Assembly (NCBI GenBank): GCA_963816435.1
Contig: CAWFKS010000016.1
Coordinates: forward strand, 124,001-188,000
Reading direction: 5' to 3'
Source of the DNA: CAWFKS01 sp963816435
GTDB taxonomy: Bacteria; Pseudomonadota; Alphaproteobacteria; Rhizobiales; Rhizobiaceae
DNA length: 64,000 nt
Position numbers and translations under genes: made by a program. Below the pieces are notes generated by a model that was not told where the DNA came from, did not search any database, and saw nothing but the letters and a program-made list of their open reading frames with translations. This document shows, piece by piece, positions 22,095 through 31,906 of this stretch (position 1 is its first letter; the number at the start of each line of letters is the position of its first letter).

Positions 22095-22871
22095 TTGGTC
22101 AACACCTTTTTGAACTACCAGCTCATCTCCCGCGACATCGGGCGTTCCCTGAAGCAGGTCCAGAGCCAGCCGGTCGTCGAGCGTGAGAGCAAGTACTATC
22201 TCGACAACATCGAAAAGGTGAAGTCGATCGACGACTTCGTCGGCGACGACCGGCTGTTCAACTACGCCATGAAGGCATTCGGGCTCAGCGACATGGCCTA
22301 TGCCAAGGCCTTCATGGTGAAGGTCCTTGAAGGCGGCATCGACAAGCGCGACAGCTTCGCCAACTCGCTGTCCGACAAACGCTACCGGGAATTCGCGGCG
22401 ACCTTCGATTTTGCCCACTACGGCGACGCCGCAACGCTCTTCCAGCGCGCCGGACAAGGCACCGTCGACAAGTATGTCCGCCAGACACTGGAGGAGAACG
22501 CCGGTCAGCAGGACGAAGGCGTGCGCCTGGCCCTCTATTTCCAGCGCAAGGCCGCGAACATCACCTCGCCGTTCGACATTCTGGCCGACCCCGCCCTCTC
22601 GTCGGTGATCCGCACCACGTTCGGCTGGCCGAATACGATCGCCCAGGCCAACATCGACAAGCAGGCCGACATGATCAGCTCGCGGATCGACATGGCCGAT
22701 TTCCAGGACCCCGAGAAGGTCACTGAATTCCTGCAGCGGTTCACCACCATGTGGGACTTCAGCAACTCCAGCACGAGCAGCCCGACATCGATCGCCGCGC
22801 TGATGGCGCAGCCGGTGGAGCTCGGCGTGTCGACCGACCTGCTGCTGACGCTGGCCCGGCTGAAAGGATAG
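22095..22871 (+). CDS. DUF1217-type flagellar-cluster protein
   Basis: 258 residues. The TTG at 22095 is chosen because GGAGG lies six bases upstream. The helical sequence (SKYYLDNIEKVKSIDDFVGD, then MAYAKAFMVKVLEGGIDKR) matches the DUF1217 proteins found between motA and flgF in rhizobia. The C-terminus (TSIAALMAQPVELGVSTDLL) has a rod/hook-like helix. The molecular role is not established; position implies basal-body assembly. First gene of the flgF-fliI operon. Confidence 0.75.
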   Translation: MVNTFLNYQLISRDIGRSLKQVQSQPVVERESKYYLDNIEKVKSIDDFVGDDRLFNYAMKAFGLSDMAYAKAFMVKVLEGGIDKRDSFANSLSDKRYREFAATFDFAHYGDAATLFQRAGQGTVDKYVRQTLEENAGQQDEGVRLALYFQRKAANITSPFDILADPALSSVIRTTFGWPNTIAQANIDKQADMISSRIDMADFQDPEKVTEFLQRFTTMWDFSNSSTSSPTSIAALMAQPVELGVSTDLLLTLARLKG

Positions 22872-22880
22872 GAGCAGCCA

Positions 22881-23603
22881 GTGGATACGGGACTCTACGT
22901 CGCCCTTTCGTCGCAAGTCGCACTCGAAAAGCGGCTGGACACGATCGCCGACAACATGGCCAACGCCGGAACTGTCGGCTTCCGCGCCACCGGCGTCAGG
23001 TTCGCCGACTTGGTGAAGGGTGTGGGGGAAGATGCCGTATCCTTCTCCTCTACCGGCGAGAACTACCTGCCGGACCAGACCGGTCCGCTGCGCGAGACCG
23101 GCAACCCGCTCGACTTCGCCATCCAGGGCGACGCATGGTTCGGCATCAACACGCCGGCTGGCCAGGTGGCGACACGCGACGGCCGCTTCACCTTCACCCA
23201 GAACGGCGACCTCGTGACCCTCGAGGGGCATCCGGTGCTCGATGCGGGCGGCGCTCCCATCCAGCTCGATCCGCGAGCGGGCCCGCCGGAGGCATCCGCC
23301 GACGGCACCTTGCGGCAGAACGGTCGCCTCGTCGGTTCGATCGGCCTGTTCGAATTCACGCCGGGCACCAACTTCACGCGCTACGGCAATTCCGGACTGC
23401 TCGCCCAGGGCGGCATGCAGCCGCTGGTCGACCGCAGCGACATCGGCGTCGTGCAGGGTTTCGTGGAGGATTCCAACGTCAATCCGGTCCAGGAAATGAT
23501 GCGGCTGATCCAGGTCCAGCGCACCTTCGAAGACATGACTTCGCTGATGCGCGACAGTGAAGGTTCGCTGACCGACGCCATCAAGACGCTCGGCCAGACC
23601 TGA
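22881..23603 (+). CDS. flgF: FlgF, proximal rod protein
   Basis: 240 residues from GTG 22881. The N-terminal rod motif (VALSSQVALEKRLDTIADNM, then ANAGTVGFRATGVRF) and C-terminal rod/hook helix (SNVNPVQEMMRLIQVQRTFE) bracket a beta domain. Exported by the flagellar apparatus and assembled as part of the rod. Intact frame, 9 bases after the DUF1217 gene. Confidence 0.95.
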   Translation: MDTGLYVALSSQVALEKRLDTIADNMANAGTVGFRATGVRFADLVKGVGEDAVSFSSTGENYLPDQTGPLRETGNPLDFAIQGDAWFGINTPAGQVATRDGRFTFTQNGDLVTLEGHPVLDAGGAPIQLDPRAGPPEASADGTLRQNGRLVGSIGLFEFTPGTNFTRYGNSGLLAQGGMQPLVDRSDIGVVQGFVEDSNVNPVQEMMRLIQVQRTFEDMTSLMRDSEGSLTDAIKTLGQT

Positions 23604-23614
23604 GGACCAGCCCG

Positions 23615-25021
23615 ATGGATGCGACCGCGACGACCGAACGGGCGCCGACGCACCACCCCCGCTCCGAACCGGCGGCCCTGCTGGCACTCGAGGCGGTGGT
23701 GCAGGGGTTCGCTTCCGCCAACGATCTGGTTCGCCGCGGCGGCCGTGTCTCGGAAGTGACCCCGACCCATTTTCGCGTGCGCGGCCTGTCGACTGCGTCG
23801 CGGCTGGGCGATCTGGTCGAATACGGCGCCGGCCGAGGCAAGGGCCGCGGCGAGATCGTGCAGATCGGCGAACGCGACGTCCTGGTGGCGCCGTTCGAGC
23901 GCAATGCCGATGTCGGCCTCGGCCAGGCGGTGTTCAACCGCGGCGCCTTCGCGATCCATCCGAGCGCAGCCTGGCGCGGCCGCATCATAGATTCGCTCGG
24001 CCGACCGGTCGACGGACGCGGGCCCTTGCCGCGCGAGGAGACTGTCGACGCGCCGTCCGGTGCGCCCGCCGCGATGAAGCGGCAGCGCGTCTCCACCGGC
24101 TTCCTCACCGGCGTCCGCGTCGTCGACATCTTCACGCCGATCTGCTTCGGCCAGCGCATGGGCATCTTCGCCGGGTCCGGCGTCGGCAAGTCCACCCTGC
24201 TGGCGATGCTGGCGGGCGCCGACGCCTTCGATGCCGTCGTCGTAGCGCTGGTCGGCGAGCGCGGCCGCGAGGTGCGGGAATTCCTCGAGGACACGATCGG
24301 CGAAGGGAGCATGGCCAAGACCGTGGCCGTGGTCGCCACCAGCGACGAGAGCGCCATGATGCGCCGGCGTGCGCCCGACACCGCGATGCGGGTCGCCGAG
24401 CATTTCCGCGACGCCGGCATGCGTGTGCTGCTGGTCGTCGATTCCATCACGCGCCTGGCGCACGCTTTGCGGGAGGTTGCCATAGGCGCCGGCGAACCGC
24501 CGGTGGCCCGCGGCTATCCCGCGTCTGTCTTCACCGACCTGCCCAAGCTGCTTGAGCGCGCCGGCCCCGGCGCCGAAGGCGGCGGATCGATCACCGCAAT
24601 CCTGACCGTGCTCGTCGACGGCGACGACCACAACGATCCGATCGCCGATTCGGTACGCGGCATCATCGACGGGCACATCGTCCTCGACCGCGCCATCGCC
24701 GAGCAGGGACGCTACCCGCCGGTCAATCCGCTGGCATCGATCTCGCGCCTGGCGCCGAAGGCCTGGAGCGAGGACGAGCGCAAGCTGGTGCAGAAGCTGA
24801 AGGCGCTGATCGCCCGCTACGAAGACACGAGAGACATAAGGCTGCTCGGCGCCTACCAGGCCGGCGTCGACGCCGAGCTCGACAACGCCGTGCGCCAGGT
24901 GCCGGTGATCTACGAAGCTATCGCGCAGTCGCCGGGAGACCCGAGATCCACCGATCCGTTCTCCGAACTGGCGCGCCATCTGAAATCCAGGGAGAAACAG
25001 GTTGAGCGAACAGCTGGCTGA
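23615..25021 (+). CDS. fliI: FliI, flagellar export ATPase
   Basis: 468 residues, F1-beta-like. Walker A is GSGVGKST (in MGIFAGSGVGKSTLLAMLAG), Walker B is VLLVVDSITR and the family signature PPVARGYPASVF follows. It supplies energy for flagellar protein export with the FliH-like protein (35821). The 3' end overlaps the next gene by 20 bases. Intact frame. Confidence 0.97.
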   Translation: MDATATTERAPTHHPRSEPAALLALEAVVQGFASANDLVRRGGRVSEVTPTHFRVRGLSTASRLGDLVEYGAGRGKGRGEIVQIGERDVLVAPFERNADVGLGQAVFNRGAFAIHPSAAWRGRIIDSLGRPVDGRGPLPREETVDAPSGAPAAMKRQRVSTGFLTGVRVVDIFTPICFGQRMGIFAGSGVGKSTLLAMLAGADAFDAVVVALVGERGREVREFLEDTIGEGSMAKTVAVVATSDESAMMRRRAPDTAMRVAEHFRDAGMRVLLVVDSITRLAHALREVAIGAGEPPVARGYPASVFTDLPKLLERAGPGAEGGGSITAILTVLVDGDDHNDPIADSVRGIIDGHIVLDRAIAEQGRYPPVNPLASISRLAPKAWSEDERKLVQKLKALIARYEDTRDIRLLGAYQAGVDAELDNAVRQVPVIYEAIAQSPGDPRSTDPFSELARHLKSREKQVERTAG

Positions 25022-25628
25022 TCTCGTCGATGCCGCCACCGGAGACCGCATCGACTCCAAGTCGGCCGCGAAAGCCGCGGCGGCAAAGCCGGCCGCGCCC
25101 GCGCCGGTACGGCTGCGCCGCGACCGCGATGAATTCGTGATCGTCGGCCTCGGCCTCGCGCTGGCCTTGGGGAGTGCGCTGTTTCCCTGGTACATCTTCT
25201 TTCATCAGGAGAAGTTCGGCTTCAGCGGCCTCACCTTCAGCGGCACTCCGGCCGAGGTGGTTGCGCCGGAGGATCTCTCTCCGCAGCCCCAGCGCATAGG
25301 GGCGCCGTCCGCCACGCAGCAACTCGCCTCCGAACTCGATACGCTGGCCACCGGCACCCTGCCGCCTGCCGATGAAAAGCCGGACGCAGTCGGCCTTTCC
25401 GAACAGCCCTTTCCTGCCGACGCGCCGCCGTTCCGTCTCGTATACGTCGCCAACGGCCGCGCGCTGATCGAGGACGACGGCGGCCTGTGGGTGGTGAGGG
25501 CAGGCTCCACCCTGCCCGATTCCAGCAAGGTCAAGTCGCTGGAACAACGCGACGGCAACTGGGTGCTGGTCACCAGCAACGGTGGCGTGATCCCGCTGTC
25601 CGACAAGGCGACCGCCAGCACCGAGTGA
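25002..25628 (+). CDS. Conserved single-pass membrane protein of the flagellar cluster
   Basis: 208 residues from TTG 25002, inside the end of fliI. A basic, Ala-rich head precedes one membrane helix (FVIVGLGLALALGSALFPWY), a Pro-rich linker and a small C-terminal beta domain (RALIEDDGGLWVVRAGSTLP). A protein at this place between fliI and flgB is typical of rhizobial clusters, but its role is unknown. The C-terminal part resembles small periplasmic bitopic domains. Confidence 0.75.
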   Translation: MSEQLADLVDAATGDRIDSKSAAKAAAAKPAAPAPVRLRRDRDEFVIVGLGLALALGSALFPWYIFFHQEKFGFSGLTFSGTPAEVVAPEDLSPQPQRIGAPSATQQLASELDTLATGTLPPADEKPDAVGLSEQPFPADAPPFRLVYVANGRALIEDDGGLWVVRAGSTLPDSSKVKSLEQRDGNWVLVTSNGGVIPLSDKATASTE

Positions 25629-25646
25629 GACCCGCGCAAGGCCCGC

Positions 25647-25665
25647 GCAAGACTCGCTTCCTAAA
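25647..25665 (+). promoter_or_regulatory. Flagellar bipartite motif before flgB
   Basis: GCAAGA, nine bases, TAAA; 28 bases before the flgB ATG. Confidence 0.5.
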
Positions 25666-25692
25666 TTCGGCTCGCCGAAAAAGGAATTCGAG

Positions 25693-26073
25693 ATGCAACC
25701 TGTCAGTCTGTTCGACCTGGCTGCCCAGCAGGCGCGCTGGCTGTCCGTGCGCCAGAGCGCGGTTGCCGGCAACATCGCCAACGTCAACACGCCAGGCTAC
25801 CACTCGGTCGATGTCGAGCCGTTTCAGAGCGTCCTCGACAACACGCGCGTGACGCTCGCCGCAACGAGTTCGGGCCACATCAGATCGGGCGCCACGGCAG
25901 CCTCGCTGTCGGTCGGCCGCAACGACGACAAGGTCGCGCTGGTCTCGTCGGACAACACGGTGAAGCTCGAGGACGAGCTCATCAAGTCCGGCGAGGTCCA
26001 CAAGGCCTTCGAGCTCAACACGGCAATCGTGAAGGCCTTTCACCGTATGATGATGTCAGTGGTGAGGACGTAG
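25693..26073 (+). CDS. flgB: FlgB, proximal rod protein
   Basis: 126 residues. The N-terminal rod signature (LAAQQARWLSVRQSAVAGNI, then ANVNTPGYHSVDVEPF) and the C-terminal helix (FELNTAIVKAFHRMMMSVVR) are clear. ATG 25693 follows AAGGAA. First gene of flgB-flgC-fliE-flgG-flgA-flgI-motE-flgH-fliL-fliP. Confidence 0.96.
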   Translation: MQPVSLFDLAAQQARWLSVRQSAVAGNIANVNTPGYHSVDVEPFQSVLDNTRVTLAATSSGHIRSGATAASLSVGRNDDKVALVSSDNTVKLEDELIKSGEVHKAFELNTAIVKAFHRMMMSVVRT

Positions 26074-26077
26074 CGCC

Positions 26078-26491
26078 ATGGATCCGCTCGTCGCCGCCCT
26101 CAAGGTCGCCGCCTCCGGCATGGGGGCCCAGTCGGAGCGCCTCCGCGTCGTCTCCGAAAACCTTGCCAACGCCCAGTCCACCGGCAACGCGCCGGGCGCC
26201 GATCCGTACCAGCGCAAGACGATCACCTTCGCCGCCGAGCTCGACCGCTCCACCGGCGCCAACATGGTCGAGGTCGCCAAGGTCGGCCGCGACACCACGG
26301 ATTTTCCGCTCGAATATCTGCCGGGGCATGAAGCCGCCGACGCCCAGGGCTACGTCAAGATGCCGAACGTCAACGTGCTTCTGGAAATGGCCGACATGCG
26401 CGAGGCCAACCGCGGCTATGAAGCCAATCTTCAGGTCATCAAGCAGGCGCGCGACCTGATCTCGATGACCATCGACCTGATGAGGACGTAG
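26078..26491 (+). CDS. flgC: FlgC, proximal rod protein
   Basis: 137 residues with VAASGMGAQSERLRVVSENL, then ANAQSTGNAPGADPYQRK and the C-terminal MADMREANRGYEANLQVIKQ. Four bases separate it from flgB. Intact frame. Confidence 0.96.
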   Translation: MDPLVAALKVAASGMGAQSERLRVVSENLANAQSTGNAPGADPYQRKTITFAAELDRSTGANMVEVAKVGRDTTDFPLEYLPGHEAADAQGYVKMPNVNVLLEMADMREANRGYEANLQVIKQARDLISMTIDLMRT

Positions 26492-26493
26492 CG

Positions 26494-26808
26494 ATGCTTA
26501 CCGGACTGACGGCCCTCCAGGGCGTCGGCAAGGTCGCCGACCTCGTCAGCGAGGGCGCCGACGCCGTCAAGAACGTCACGGGGAGCGGACATGCGTCCTT
26601 CCAGACTGCTCTTGCCGACGCTGCCAGCCACGCGGTCGACACCCTGAACAACGCCGAAAAGCTCTCCGTCAGCGCCCTTCAGGGCAAGGCGGACACCCGC
26701 GAAGTCGTCGACGCGGTGATGAGTGCCGAGCAGTCGCTGCAGGCGGCGATCGCCATCCGCGACAAGATCGTCTCGGCCTATCTCGACGTCACCCGCATGA
26801 CGATCTGA
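26494..26808 (+). CDS. fliE: FliE, MS ring-rod junction protein
   Basis: 104 residues with the FliE pattern in the C-terminal part: SVSALQGKADTREVVDAVMS, then AEQSLQAAIAIRDKIVSAYL. FliE joins the MS ring to the rod and is the first exported component. Two bases after flgC. Intact. Confidence 0.94.
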   Translation: MLTGLTALQGVGKVADLVSEGADAVKNVTGSGHASFQTALADAASHAVDTLNNAEKLSVSALQGKADTREVVDAVMSAEQSLQAAIAIRDKIVSAYLDVTRMTI

Positions 26809-26817
26809 GGAGTACCC

Positions 26818-27606
26818 ATGAAAGCGCTTGCCATTGCCGCCACCGGCATGACTGCCCAGCAGACGAACCTGGAGGTCATCGCCAACAACATCGCCAACAT
26901 CAACACCACTGGCTTCAAGCGCGCCCGTGCCGAGTTCTCCGACCTGATCTACCAGGCCGAGAAGCTGCAGGGCGTGCCGACCCGCGCCAACCAGAACATC
27001 GTGCCGGAGGGCGCGATGGTCGGCCTCGGCGTCAAGACCGTGGCCGTGCGCAACGTTCACACGCAGGGCTCGCTCGCCAGCACCGGCAACCGTTTCGACA
27101 TGGCGCTCGCCGGCCGAGGCTGGTTCCAGATCGAGGGTTCCGACGGCCAGACCCTCTACACCCGCGCCGGCGCCTTCAACACCAATGCGACCGGCCAGCT
27201 GGTGACGGCAGAAGGCTACACTGTCTCCCCGGCGATCACCGTGCCCTCGGACGCGGTGGAGGTGATCGTCAACAAGTCCGGCCAGGTGTTCGCGCGCCTC
27301 GACGGGCAGACCGACCTGCAGCAACTCGGCCAGCTCACGCTCGCCAACTTCGCCAACGAGGCGGGCCTCGAGCCGCGCGGCGACAATCTCTTCGCCGAGA
27401 CGACGGCGTCCGGTCCGGCCATCGAGGGCGTGCCGGGCGATCCGGGCTTCGCCACCGTCGAACAGGGCTATCTCGAAAGCTCCAACGTCGATCCGGTGAA
27501 GGAAATCACCGAGCTGATCTCCGCGCAGCGCGCCTACGAGATGAACTCCAAGGTGATCAAGGCCGCCGACGAAATGGCAGCGACCGTGGCTCAAGGAATG
27601 AGATAG
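26818..27606 (+). CDS. flgG: FlgG, distal rod protein
   Basis: 262 residues. N-terminal IAATGMTAQQTNLEVIANNI then ANINTTGFKRARAEFSDLIY; C-terminal ESSNVDPVKEITELISAQRA then YEMNSKVIKAADEM. Full length for the family. Intact frame; ATG 26818 follows GAGGAG. Confidence 0.97.
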   Translation: MKALAIAATGMTAQQTNLEVIANNIANINTTGFKRARAEFSDLIYQAEKLQGVPTRANQNIVPEGAMVGLGVKTVAVRNVHTQGSLASTGNRFDMALAGRGWFQIEGSDGQTLYTRAGAFNTNATGQLVTAEGYTVSPAITVPSDAVEVIVNKSGQVFARLDGQTDLQQLGQLTLANFANEAGLEPRGDNLFAETTASGPAIEGVPGDPGFATVEQGYLESSNVDPVKEITELISAQRAYEMNSKVIKAADEMAATVAQGMR

Positions 27607-27607
27607 G

Positions 27608-28080
27608 ATGCTGCGCGTCTCGCACCTTGCACCGGCACTTCGTGCTTGCCGCGGCCACTTTCGCCGCCGCGGCCGGGAGCGTTCGCGCGCAGGAAACGGT
27701 CATCGTGCCGACGCGCATCATCTATCCCGGCCAGACCGTCACGGCCGATCTGCTGCAGCAGGTGCCCTTCGAGCGCGGCGGCCGCACCCTCCCCGAACTG
27801 GCGATCGTTCCGCAGGACGCCGCCGGCAAGGTGACGACGCGCACCCTGCTGCCTGGCCGGCTGATCCCCGCCGCCGCGCTTCGCGAGCCATTTCGCGGTG
27901 GAGGCGGGCGCCACGGTGCGGGTGCAGTTCATCGAGTCGGGCCTCGAAATCTCGGCGACCGGCGTACCGCTGGAATCGGGCGCCATCGGCGATCTCATCA
28001 GGGTGCGCAATCTCGACAGCGGCGCCGTCGTCTCCGGCGTGGTCATGGCGGACGGAACCGTGAGGGTCGGCGCTTCATGA
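27608..28080 (+). CDS. flgA: FlgA, P-ring assembly chaperone
   Basis: About 155 residues, periplasmic. It has a signal-peptide-like start (FVLAAATFAAAAGSVRAQ), then VPTRIIYPGQTVTADLLQQV and a C-terminal SAF-type part EISATGVPLESGAIGDLIRV. FlgA assists FlgI ring formation. The frame breaks near 27625 and near 27885. ATG 27608, directly after the flgG stop, is the likely start; TTG 27627 is an alternative in the second frame. Ends in an ATGA overlap with flgI. Confidence 0.85.
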
Positions 28081-29268
28081 AACTGCGTCTGCTCTCGGCT
28101 CTCGGCTTCCTGGCCGTGCTGTTGGTGCCGGCTTCGGCCGCCGACCTCGCGCTATCCCGTGGCGCCGGCGCGCTACGTCGACGGGGTTCCGGCTGGAACC
28201 TCCTCGCTGCCCGAGCACGGCGGACCGGTGTCCCGCATCAAGGACATAGCCGCGCTGCAGAGCGCCCGCGACAATCAGTTGATCGGCTACGGCCTCGTCA
28301 TCGGCCTGCAAGGCACCGGCGACAGCCTGCGCAACTCGCCCTTCACCGAGCAGTCGATCCGCGCCATGCTGGAAAACCTCGGCATCGCCACGCGCGGCGG
28401 CCAGGCGCGCGCCAAGAACGTCGCCGCCGTCATCGTCACCGCCAACTTGCCGCCCTTCGTCAAGTCGGGCGCGCGCATCGACGTCACGGTTTCCTCGATG
28501 GGTGACGCCGCATCGCTGACCGGCGGCACGCTGGTGATGACGCCGCTGCGCGCCGCCGACGGCGACATCTACGCGGTCGCACAGGGGCCGGTGGCGGTGT
28601 CGGGGTTCTCCGCACAGGGCGACGCCGAGAAGCTGACGCAGGGCGTGCCGACTGCCGGCCGCGTTCCCAACGGCGCGATCGTGGAACGCGAGATCGAGGC
28701 AGCCTTCGGCGACACCGCCTCTCTGACGCTCCAGCTCTACAATCCCGACTTCTCGACCGCGGTCAGGATCACCGACGTCATCAACAGCTATACCGCCGCG
28801 CGGTTCGGCAAGCCGCTGGCAGCCGAACAGGACGCGCGCACCGTGCTGATCCACAAGCCGAAGAACATCTCGGCCGCGCGCTTCTTCGCCGAGCTGGAAA
28901 ACCTCGCGGTCGAATCCGACACGCCCGCCAAGGTGGTCATCGACGAACGCACCGGCACCATCGTCATCGGCCAGGACGTACGGATCTCGCGCGTCGCCGT
29001 CAGCCACGGCAACCTCACCGTGCGGGTAACCGAGATGCCGAAGGTCGTGCAGCCGGAACCCTTCTCCAAGGGCGAGACCAAGGTCGAGCCGTTCACCGCG
29101 ATCGACGCCGGCAGGCCCGACGGCAAGGTCGCTGTGCTCGACGGGCCCGATCTCCAGACCCTGGTCTCTGGCCTCAACAAGCTCGGCGTCAAGCCTGACG
29201 GGATCATCGCGATCCTGCAGGGCATCAAGTCGGCCGGGGCCCTCCAGGCCGACCTGGTGGTGCAGTAG
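28077..29268 (+). CDS. flgI: FlgI, flagellar P-ring protein
   Basis: About 396 residues. A signal peptide (LLSALGFLAVLLVPASAAD) precedes the P-ring domain: SRIKDIAALQSARDNQLIGY then GLVIGLQGTGDSLRNSPFT, and the C-terminal LNKLGVKPDGIIAILQGIKS. It forms the periplasmic ring around the rod. One indel near 28155-28200 separates the signal peptide from the mature part; otherwise intact. Confidence 0.93.
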
Positions 29269-29280
29269 GAACTGGCGGCG

Positions 29281-29811
29281 ATGCGGAATCTCACCTCCTC
29301 CCACCGGCCGGCGCACGGGCTGACGATCGCTCTCGCTGCCGCGGCGCTGGTCCTGGCCTGCGGAACGCTGACGACGAGTGCGGCCCAGGATGCGGGCGGT
29401 GGCGAGCAGGCGCCCCAGAGCGAGATCGAACGGTTCTGCGGCAACATCGCCGACGCGGCGCGCGACCGGCGCTACGCCCTGCAGACCAAGCAGCTCGAGG
29501 ACCTGCGCGCCGAGGTGGACCAACGCATCGCGGCGCTCGAGGCCAAGCGCGCCGAATACGAGGACTGGCTGCAGCGTCGTGAGAAGTTCATGCAGAAGGC
29601 GCGCGAAAGCGTCGTCGACATCTACAGCCGCATGCGCCCCGACGCTGCGGCCGCCCAGCTTTCCGTTCTGCGGGCCGACCTCGCGGCCGCGCTCCTGATC
29701 AAGCTCGATGCCCGCAAGGCCGGCGTCATTCTCAACGAGATGGATCCCAAGGCCGCCGCCGCGCTGACCTCCATCATGGCCGATGCGGCCAGACCGAAAG
29801 ATCCATCATGA
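29281..29811 (+). CDS. motE: MotE, periplasmic chaperone of MotC
   Basis: 176 residues with an N-terminal hydrophobic export signal (LTIALAAAALVLACGTLTTS) and a coiled coil (LQTKQLEDLRAEVDQRIAAL). The C-terminal MgtE-N-like helical region reads MRPDAAAAQLSVLRADLAAA then GVILNEMDPKAAAALTSIMA. In Sinorhizobium, MotE folds and stabilises MotC and sits between flgI and flgH as here. Ends in an ATGA overlap with flgH. Intact. Confidence 0.85.
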   Translation: MRNLTSSHRPAHGLTIALAAAALVLACGTLTTSAAQDAGGGEQAPQSEIERFCGNIADAARDRRYALQTKQLEDLRAEVDQRIAALEAKRAEYEDWLQRREKFMQKARESVVDIYSRMRPDAAAAQLSVLRADLAAALLIKLDARKAGVILNEMDPKAAAALTSIMADAARPKDPS

Positions 29812-30512
29812 GGCAGTTCGCATTCCTGCTCGCCGCCGTTCGCGCTCTCCGGTTGCGGCACCTCCCTGAGCGAGGTCGGCGTTGCGCCGGCACTCTCGCC
29901 GGTCGGCGCCGGCCTCGACGCGGCAAGCGCGTCGGCCTACCAGTATGCCGGACCGCCGCCCGACCGACAGCAAGCGCTATTCGCTGTGGAAGGACAGCCA
30001 GAGCCGCCTGTTCACCGACCCCCGTGCCCTGTCGGTCGGCGACATCCTGACTGTCCAGATCTCGATCAACGACAGCGCGCAGTTCAAGAACCAGTCGGAC
30101 CGCAGTCGCGACGTCAGCCGCAACTTCAAGTTCGGTGGCGGTTTCGACGTGGACGGCGTGGGCAACGCGGCCAAGGCGGATGCCACGCTCGGCACCGGCA
30201 CGTCCTCGAAGGGCGCCGGCGCCACGGCACGGTCGGAGAGCATCGACCTGCAGGTCGCGGCCGTCGTCACCAACGTGTTGCCCAACGGCAATCTCGTCAT
30301 CACCGGCTCGCAGGAAGTTCGCGTCAACGCCGAGCTGCGCATCCTGACGATCGCCGGCATCGTGCGGCCCTCCGACATCGGCGCCAACAACACGATCTCC
30401 TATGAGCGCATAGCCGAGGCGCGCGTCTCCTATGGCGGTCGCGGCCGCCTGACCGAGGTGCAGCAGCCGCCCTACGGTCAGCAGATACTCGATCAACATC
30501 CTGCCGTTCTGA
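29808..30512 (+). CDS. flgH: FlgH, outer-membrane L-ring lipoprotein
   Basis: About 235 residues. Correcting the frame near 29845 gives a lipoprotein signal with lipobox ALSGC-GTSLSEVG. Further breaks occur near 29975 and 30490. The core is clear: RLFTDPRALSVGDILTVQIS, then VTNVLPNGNLVITGSQEVRV and ISYERIAEARVSYGGRG, ending ILPF. FlgH forms the L ring. Three indels in 700 bases of an otherwise perfect homologue point to sequence error. Confidence 0.9.
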
Positions 30513-30542
30513 GGCGGGCTTCGAGCGGAAGGAACACAGTCG

Positions 30543-31052
30543 TTGGCGGCAGTGGAGGCAGAAGACACCCCGAAGAAGGGACCGTCTCTGGTCATCCAGA
30601 TTGCGCTGTTCGTCGTGCTTACCCTGGTGGCCCTCGGCAGCGGCTGGTTCGCGGGCCAGTTCCTCGGCGGCGGCGACACCCCAAAGCAGCCGACGGTCAA
30701 GGAAAAGGACGCCGCGCGGGAGGCGCAGTCCTATGATGCTCAGCCCGGCTCCGAGATGGAAGCCGAGAAGCTGAACATCTTCCGCCTCGAGACAGTCACC
30801 ACCAACCTCGCCGCCCCGAGCGACACATGGGTTCGCATCGAGCTCGCGCTCGTCTTCGCAGGGCCGCCCGACCCGCAGATGGCCGAAGTCATCCACCAGG
30901 ATATTCTCGCCTATCTGCGCACCGTCAAGCTGCACCAGATCGAGGGCGCCAGCGGCTTCCGCCATCTCAAGAGCGATATCGAGGAACGCGCCAAGATCCG
31001 CAGCAATGGTGCGGTCACGGGCGTTCTGATCCGCACGTTGCTGTTCGAATGA
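30543..31052 (+). CDS. fliL: FliL, stator-associated basal body protein
   Basis: 169 residues from TTG 30543. Cytoplasmic head, one membrane helix (IQIALFVVLTLVALGSGWFA) and the FliL periplasmic domain (FRLETVTTNLAAPSDTWVRI, then AEVIHQDILAYLRTVKLHQI). FliL rings surround stator units and assist torque. The stop overlaps the fliP start (ATGA). Confidence 0.93.
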   Translation: MAAVEAEDTPKKGPSLVIQIALFVVLTLVALGSGWFAGQFLGGGDTPKQPTVKEKDAAREAQSYDAQPGSEMEAEKLNIFRLETVTTNLAAPSDTWVRIELALVFAGPPDPQMAEVIHQDILAYLRTVKLHQIEGASGFRHLKSDIEERAKIRSNGAVTGVLIRTLLFE

Positions 31053-31789
31053 AGACCACGCGCCTCGCCATCTTCCTGCTGCTCGCCGGCGCGATGCCGG
31101 CGGCCGCCCAGCAGATCGACCTCGGTGCGCTCGCCGGCCAGGCGAACGGCACGACGATCGGCTACATCATCCAGCTTTTCGGGCTGGTGACCGTGCTGTC
31201 GGTGGCGCCGGGCATTCTCATCATGGTGACGAGCTTCACGCGCTTCGTCATCGCCTTCTCGATATTACGCGCCGGCATCGGCCTGCCGACGACGCCCGCC
31301 AACCTGATCCTCATAAGTCTCGCACTGTTCATGACGTTCTACGTCATGGCCCCTGCCTTCGATCAGGCCTGGAACAACGGCGTCCAGCCGCTGATGAACA
31401 ACCAGATCAGCGAAACCGAGGCGATGCAGCGCATCTCCGATCCGTTCCGCACCTTCATGGCGAACAACGTTCGCCCGAAGGACTACGACCTGTTCGCCGA
31501 TCTTGCCCGCGAGCGCGGCGAGATCACCAACGAGACGGCATCGAACGTCGACCTGCGCGTGCTCGTGCCGGCGTTCATGATTTCGGAGATCAGGCGCGGC
31601 TTCGAGATCGGCTTCCTCGTCGTGCTGCCGTTCCTGGTCATCGACCTGATCGTCGCCACCATCACCATGTCGATGGGCATGATGATGTTGCCGCCGACCG
31701 TCGTTTCCCTGCCGTTCAAGATCCTGTTCTTCGTGCTGATCGACGGCTGGAACCTGCTCGTGGGCAGCCTCGTCCGCTCCTTCACCTAA
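31049..31789 (+). CDS. fliP: FliP, flagellar export gate protein
   Basis: 246 residues. A signal peptide (MKTTRLAIFLLLAGAMPAAA) is followed by the FliP core: LSVAPGILIMVTSFTRFVIA, then VRPKDYDLFADLARERG, LVPAFMISEIRRGFEIGFLV and VSLPFKILFFVLIDGWNLLV. FliP, FliQ and FliR form the export pore. Intact frame. Confidence 0.97.
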   Translation: MKTTRLAIFLLLAGAMPAAAQQIDLGALAGQANGTTIGYIIQLFGLVTVLSVAPGILIMVTSFTRFVIAFSILRAGIGLPTTPANLILISLALFMTFYVMAPAFDQAWNNGVQPLMNNQISETEAMQRISDPFRTFMANNVRPKDYDLFADLARERGEITNETASNVDLRVLVPAFMISEIRRGFEIGFLVVLPFLVIDLIVATITMSMGMMMLPPTVVSLPFKILFFVLIDGWNLLVGSLVRSFT

Positions 31790-31906
31790 ATTTTCTCGCG
31801 TTCACCCGCCCGTGATTATCGTTTTGGTAGGGACTCATCCCTCATAAGCGAGGAAAGCATGGCGGGCTGAGTTTAGTCCGAACGTCGAGGCATGATGCCG
31901 TTCCGC

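Noticed and set aside
23381..25195. A 604-codon minus-strand frame opposite fliI
   Set aside because: Antisense of an intact FliI with Walker motifs; no protein-like segments.
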